A program made the position numbers and the translations under genes. From the NCBI GenBank assembly GCA_002633025.1, contig NMRB01001556.1, positions 56,602 through 120,601 of the forward strand: DNA of 64,000 bases, read 5' to 3'. The notes beneath the pieces are model-generated. The model saw only the letters and a program-made list of their open reading frames with translations, ran no database searches and was not told where the DNA came from. The stretch's first letter is position 1. Each line of letters begins with the position of its first letter. Of the stretch, positions 60,401 to 64,000 are shown piece by piece. This stretch comes from Notospermus geniculatus. Taxonomy: Eukaryota > Nemertea > Pilidiophora > Heteronemertea > Lineidae.

Positions 60401-63400
60401 CCTCAACGTCAATGTAGATAATGTATCAAAAGAAGAAACACTTTTTGCAGCAAAGACTGTAGCAAATACGGGATAAAGTACCGGTACATTACGAACTACA
60501 TCGCGCATGCATATTAGCCTAAGAAATAGTTCCTCCGCGATGACCAGGTCACGGAATCGCAAGGATAATGACTTCTCAACTCCTGACCAGTAACTGCTTT
60601 AAAATCGTGTCTAATCGTGCGCATTACATAAAATAGCTCCCAATAGCTATTGACAACATTGTCCATGTACATATTTACATTTGTTAGTACAGTTTACAAA
60701 GGTTTTAAACACCACTTTATACACCGCCCAGACCCCCGTCTGACCTCCCCAAGAAAATGTCTAAAAATAGATTTAGAAATCGCCGAAATTTGCACCTTTC
60801 CTGACGTTTGTTCGAACTGCCCAACCAATCAGGTCGACAGCTAATGGTAGACTATCACCAGACGCAATATGACGTTCAAACACCGCAAAATAAGGCCGTA
60901 AACGTCAAGTAAAGCTTGATTACGTCATACAAATGCCTTGGAAAACTGGTGTGAAAATAGGGGTCCATATGGCCGCAGCTAGCGCTCCAAGCGGCTCCAT
61001 AGCGAACCAATTTTTTTTTTATTCCGATTTTCGGCGATTTCGAGTGCGGCGGGCACACTAACTGGCTGAAAATAAAACTTTATTTTTATTCTTTTTTCGG
61101 GAATTCACGGAGCAGCGGGCACGCTAACCAAGGTACAAAAAAAGTCTCGCCTTATGTCCAGGTTTTCTTTGTCTTATGAGTAATTTGTTGGTAGCATGTC
61201 TCAGTCTCTAGAAATTCTTTTGATGACCAAAGCATTCATTTTGGTGGGTTGGCATGTCCAAAAAGTCCAAAATAACATAATGTAAACATCCATGTTTACA
61301 AACATTGAATGTAAACAATGAAGTCGTGATATATTATCTTTAACCATGTTAACTGCTCCTTTACAGCTGACGGATTGGACTGGTCCGTGGAGCGTACCCG
61401 ACAGCTAACAGGAGCGAGTTCGCCAGATCTTGTCTCTCTCCAGGTGAATGGCAAGGGAATTTCTATATCAAGTCCTAAACCTTTCACTCTGAAGTATGAC
61501 TCAGTTGAACCTGTCCCTGATGATCAAGAAATGAAAGATAAAGAAGGTACGTGTAATATATCCATTATTTGGCTTGTATTTTGGTCTTTTGTATGTAGAA
61601 AGTGGCTTCAAGTCTCACAAATATCCAAAATACAGTACAAAAAACGACACACAAAATGACAAGTATAAGCATAAAGGAATCAACCATAAAGGTTCAACTG
61701 ACAAATTTAGCATTTTATAAATGTGGACGGTATCCCTTTAAAACCCAACAGATTTGCATTCTGACGTTTCCATATGATAGGCAAGACCCTTCTGCACATT
61801 CACTGCAAATTTTGTTGAATTCCGACTAGTTGATCTTTTGATACAAAAGGATTGAATTAATGAGAACCCCACGAATGATGTGTGTTCAGGGTCATCGGTG
61901 TACATTTGAATAGGCTGACGTACATTTGTACATGGAACACTAATTGTGCTGAAAATAGCTCAGTTATCGTCAGAAATGGAATTCAAAGCATCATGTCGGC
62001 AGGTTCATGTACCTCTTCACCACAAAAAAAGTTGAAGCTCCTGCCTATTACGTAAAACCAAAATTCAGGCAGTGAGAGACATCTGGTGGCAACACATGAG
62101 GTGTATCCCTCAGTAAGCTCATCGTTCGCAGTTAAACCTTTATGGTTGATTCCTTTATGGTATAAGCAAAGGCGTCTCTGAATTTTGCAAATTTTCGACC
62201 CCAACCAGTGTCTCCCTCAGACACTTTCTAGTACGTTTTAGAATCCCAGAAGTGAATGAGTTGGATTCTTATTGTGGATTAATAATAGTTATACCGGTAA
62301 ATGAAGAAACCCTGAAAAAATGAGAAGGTGTGAAAAATCTCACAAAAGTATAAATCTCCATTCTATTCTATTACAAATATATGAATACTCTCAACTTTCT
62401 TATCACAGATGTAAAAGAGCCTGCCATGCCTGCCTACACTTGGTATCAGAGTCTTGAAGACCTTAATATTGACTTCACTTTACCTGAAGGAATAACCAAG
62501 AAAGATATTGTCTATGAATTGAAGAGTGACTCAATCTCACTTTGCCTTGTCCAAGGGGATAATTTACTTAGTGGCAAGTTGCATGCACTTGTTGATAGAA
62601 ATGAGTGCACGTGGACCATAGAAGGAAAAAGGTTAGTTTTTGACATTGGCATATTTGGCACAGTTTTGAATTGGTCCAACTTTACATGTGTAACAAATAT
62701 CTTGGCAGATTATTCAATTAAATCATATGAAATGATTAAAATCAACTTAAAAGTGGGGAAAACCCATATATTTTAATGGTTTAATGGTTCGTGAGGTTTC
62801 GCAAATCTGACGAAACACGAAGTACGAAATACAAAATTGGACTTCTTCATTTCCATGACCTAATGTATTTGAGGAGATGATTGGTACCACAAATATTGCC
62901 TGCTGCAAGAGCGTCTTTTAGTGTATGACGTTAGACCGATAGAGTTACGGTGTATATTAAATTTTGACATTTATTTTTCGTTTCCACTTAGTAGATACGA
63001 GAGGAAATTTACATGATATGCTAAAAGACGCACTGGCAGCAGGGGCATTTGTGGTTCCAACCATCTCCAGAAATACATTAGATCCTGGAAATGAAGTTGA
63101 ATTTCGTACTTCGTGTTTGGTCAGATTTGCAAAACCTCACTATTGATATTGAAATGATGTGTCGGCTTTGAATAGTTGAGAATTTGCCCTTCTCTGCCTT
63201 ACGCCCTCAACCTCCCATCATGCACCACCCCGTAACCATTGATATCTACACTTGGGGCTTTGGAATGACATCTTCGTTAACTCTTGGTGCATCTTCTAAA
63301 ATGATAGGCTGGAGATCTACCTGGCGAAACAAACTGATGAAATGTGGCCTGACGTAGTGGTGGGTGATGAACGGGGAGAATATGTTGTGAATCCTGAGGA

Positions 63401-63449
63401 AGCTGCCAAAATACACGAACGACTCGCTCATCTCACGACAGACTCACTG
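57474..63449 (+). CDS. NUDCD1: NudC domain-containing protein 1, 5' two thirds
   Basis: Seven exons: 57474-57591, 58073-58227, 58694-58878, 59599-59782, 61367-61546, 62409-62631 and 63308-63449, all AG/GT bounded; the gene continues past the window. They encode 396 residues of about 580 in vertebrate NUDCD1. Start MDSAKAVDLRADRSLLDPKF then EGYKLNLDPLPIY and VKLREDQYSFQHVKAFGSAN are family hallmarks. The N-terminal beta-propeller-like region is followed by the CS (p23-like) domain in exons 6-7: YTWYQSLEDLNIDFTLPEGI, SGKLHALVDRNECTWTIEG, LEIYLAKQTDEMWPDVVVGD. NUDCD1 is a cytoplasmic HSP90-linked co-chaperone for propeller clients (family knowledge). Phases join throughout only if exon 3 runs to 58878 with one base restored near 58835. 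Introns hold MITEs. Confidence 0.93.
57955..58015 (+). other. CCCTAA-like tract in NUDCD1 intron 1
   Basis: AACCCTAGCCCTAGCCCTGA and later AAACCTAACCC resemble degenerate telomere repeats, 50 bp upstream of exon 2. Too short to call an interstitial telomere. Confidence 0.4.
58831..58842 (+). other. NUDCD1: Apparent 1-nt deletion in NUDCD1 exon 3
   Basis: After AIISDGSGGIFY the frame meets TGA. One base later the next frame reads LINTGKRNVSNEWK, which fits the family, and ends at a donor AAG|GTGTGT in phase 0, matching the phase of the next exon. The earlier possible donor at 58818 would leave phase 1 and break the join. Sequencing or assembly error is more likely than a null allele. Confidence 0.8.
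59034..59361. mobile_element. TIR element in NUDCD1 intron 3
   Basis: TGCAGTGTTCTCCAC and GTGGAGAACACTGCA are exact inverted ends, and AAGAGGGGCGG motifs lie inside both. The centre has the CCCCCAGTGAAATTTGGATT / CTCTGAGATGCGTTTTCTGA phrase, an inverted relative of the repeat at 28.4-28.7 kb. Confidence 0.82.
59939..61151. mobile_element. Harbinger-like TIR element, 1.21 kb, TTA duplication
   Basis: GGCGAGACTTTTTTTATTCC and GGTACAAAAAAAGTCTCGCC are inverted ends of about 33 nt (with TTGGTTAGCGTGC inside). TTA flanks both sides (59936-59938 and 61152-61154). The element contains a tRNA-like sequence on the minus strand (60213-60292) and a single N. No transposase. Confidence 0.82.
60213..60292 (-). 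repeat. tRNA-Leu/Ser-like SINE head or tRNA relic
   Basis: The minus strand has GTCGCCATGGCCGAGTGGC (A box) and GTCTCGGGTTCGATACCCGG (B box/T arm), with a long gap between them as in type II tRNAs. The 3' end GAGCG does not pair with the 5' GTCGCCA, so a functional acceptor stem cannot form. Confidence 0.65.
61670..62160. mobile_element. TIR element in NUDCD1 intron 5
   Basis: CATAAAGGAATCAACCATAA and its complement TTATGGTTGATTCCTTTATG with about 32 nt inverted. Non-coding. Confidence 0.78.
62791..63140. mobile_element. MITE in NUDCD1 intron 6
   Basis: GTGAGGTTTCGCAAATCTGA at the left and TCAGATTTGCAAAACCTCAC at the right, followed inward by CACGAAGTACGAAAT and complement. Partial copy at 2424-2560. 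Confidence 0.85.
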
Positions 63450-64000
63450 GTAAGGACAAGTTGACAATTGGTTGAACTCCTATCAAAAGAGGCACACTCC
63501 ATCATGTGACCCGTCACTGTAAAACGAGTACCAAGTCGCTCTAAAGTTGGCAGTTTGAGACCAATGTTTTGTCAGTTTCAGTAGGCCTAGGCTTCCGTCT
63601 TTTGTAAAATCTGAGTGATTACGTTTCTTCCTTTATCTTCTGGAGTTATTTTGGTTCATCATGGTTCACTTCTTGTGCGACTTAATACGGGTTTTTTGTG
63701 ACGGGTCACACATTCAGTCGGCTCCGTGTACGGTACATATGTACAGTGGATGGAACCTCTGTAATAAGGACACCTGACAAATGCTGTCCCTAATTGAAAG
63801 GCGTCCTGATTATAGAGGTCAAAATGAATACGGTAGCAATGACCAACTGAATTGGGAATGAATATTGGTGTCCTTGTATTTGATGTGGAGGTCTTCGTTG
63901 TCTAGTTCATCAAGTTGGATTTTCCTCTTTGACTGAGTTCGTATTAATTGTTTTTTTGCATTTAAAAGTTTATAACTACTGGATCATTTGTTGCTAATGG
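63450..64000 (+). other. NUDCD1: Start of NUDCD1 intron 7 (runs off the window)
   Basis: No further exon is seen before the window end. The C-terminal third of NUDCD1 must lie beyond 64000. Confidence 0.7.

Overview
Eukaryotic (animal) genomic DNA with intron-split genes, GT-AG splice sites, tRNA-derived SINEs and very many short inverted-repeat transposons (MITEs). The repeat style (TACATGTA and TAGGCCTA-rich spacer, dozens of foldback elements) and the proteins suggest a marine invertebrate, perhaps a deuterostome such as an echinoderm or hemichordate. The sequence alone does not settle the species. The assembly has one N gap (21113-21217) and several single-N joins, so small errors are expected.

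Layout. 1-2.4 kb: 145-bp-period repeat with two nested MITEs. 2.4-11 kb: MITE-rich spacer, a terminal PAN/apple-type exon (7.36-7.58 kb, +), a helicase-repeat derivative (8.8-9.2 kb), a relic of a GPCR C-terminus (9.3-9.4 kb) and a SINE. 11.35-12.5 kb: an intact single-exon rhodopsin-class peptide GPCR (-). 12.5-22 kb: non-coding, with two blocks of 145-bp-period repeats and a 1.4-kb foldback element. 22.3 kb: first exon of a RecQ-like helicase (+) inside repeated DNA. 22.66-25.65 kb: last four exons of a fatty-acid-synthase-like gene (-), encoding KR then ACP and stopping there with no thioesterase. 25.7-26.7 kb: another 145-bp-period repeat. 27.2-28.3 kb: broken hAT transposase (+). 30-33 kb: minisatellites and a 1.56-kb TIR element. 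33.1-33.6 kb: one symmetric extracellular-type exon (-). 35.6-37.4 kb: foldback elements. 38.28-41.21 kb: complete three-exon globin gene (-) with the classic B12.2 and G7.0 introns. 45.7-53.2 kb: EF-hand calcium-binding protein gene (-, partial). 54.8-55.3 kb: a fourth 145-bp-period block. 57.47-64 kb: 5' two thirds of NUDCD1 (+), seven exons, running off the window end, with an apparent 1-nt deletion in exon 3.

The genes do not form an operon or obvious pathway; they are neighbours in ordinary animal chromatin. The most unusual signals are the thioesterase-less FAS/PKS-like C-terminus, a set of repeat families that share a strict ~145-bp period although their sequences differ, a RecQ-like exon carried in repeated DNA, and a dense series of nested TIR elements whose target duplications can be read directly.
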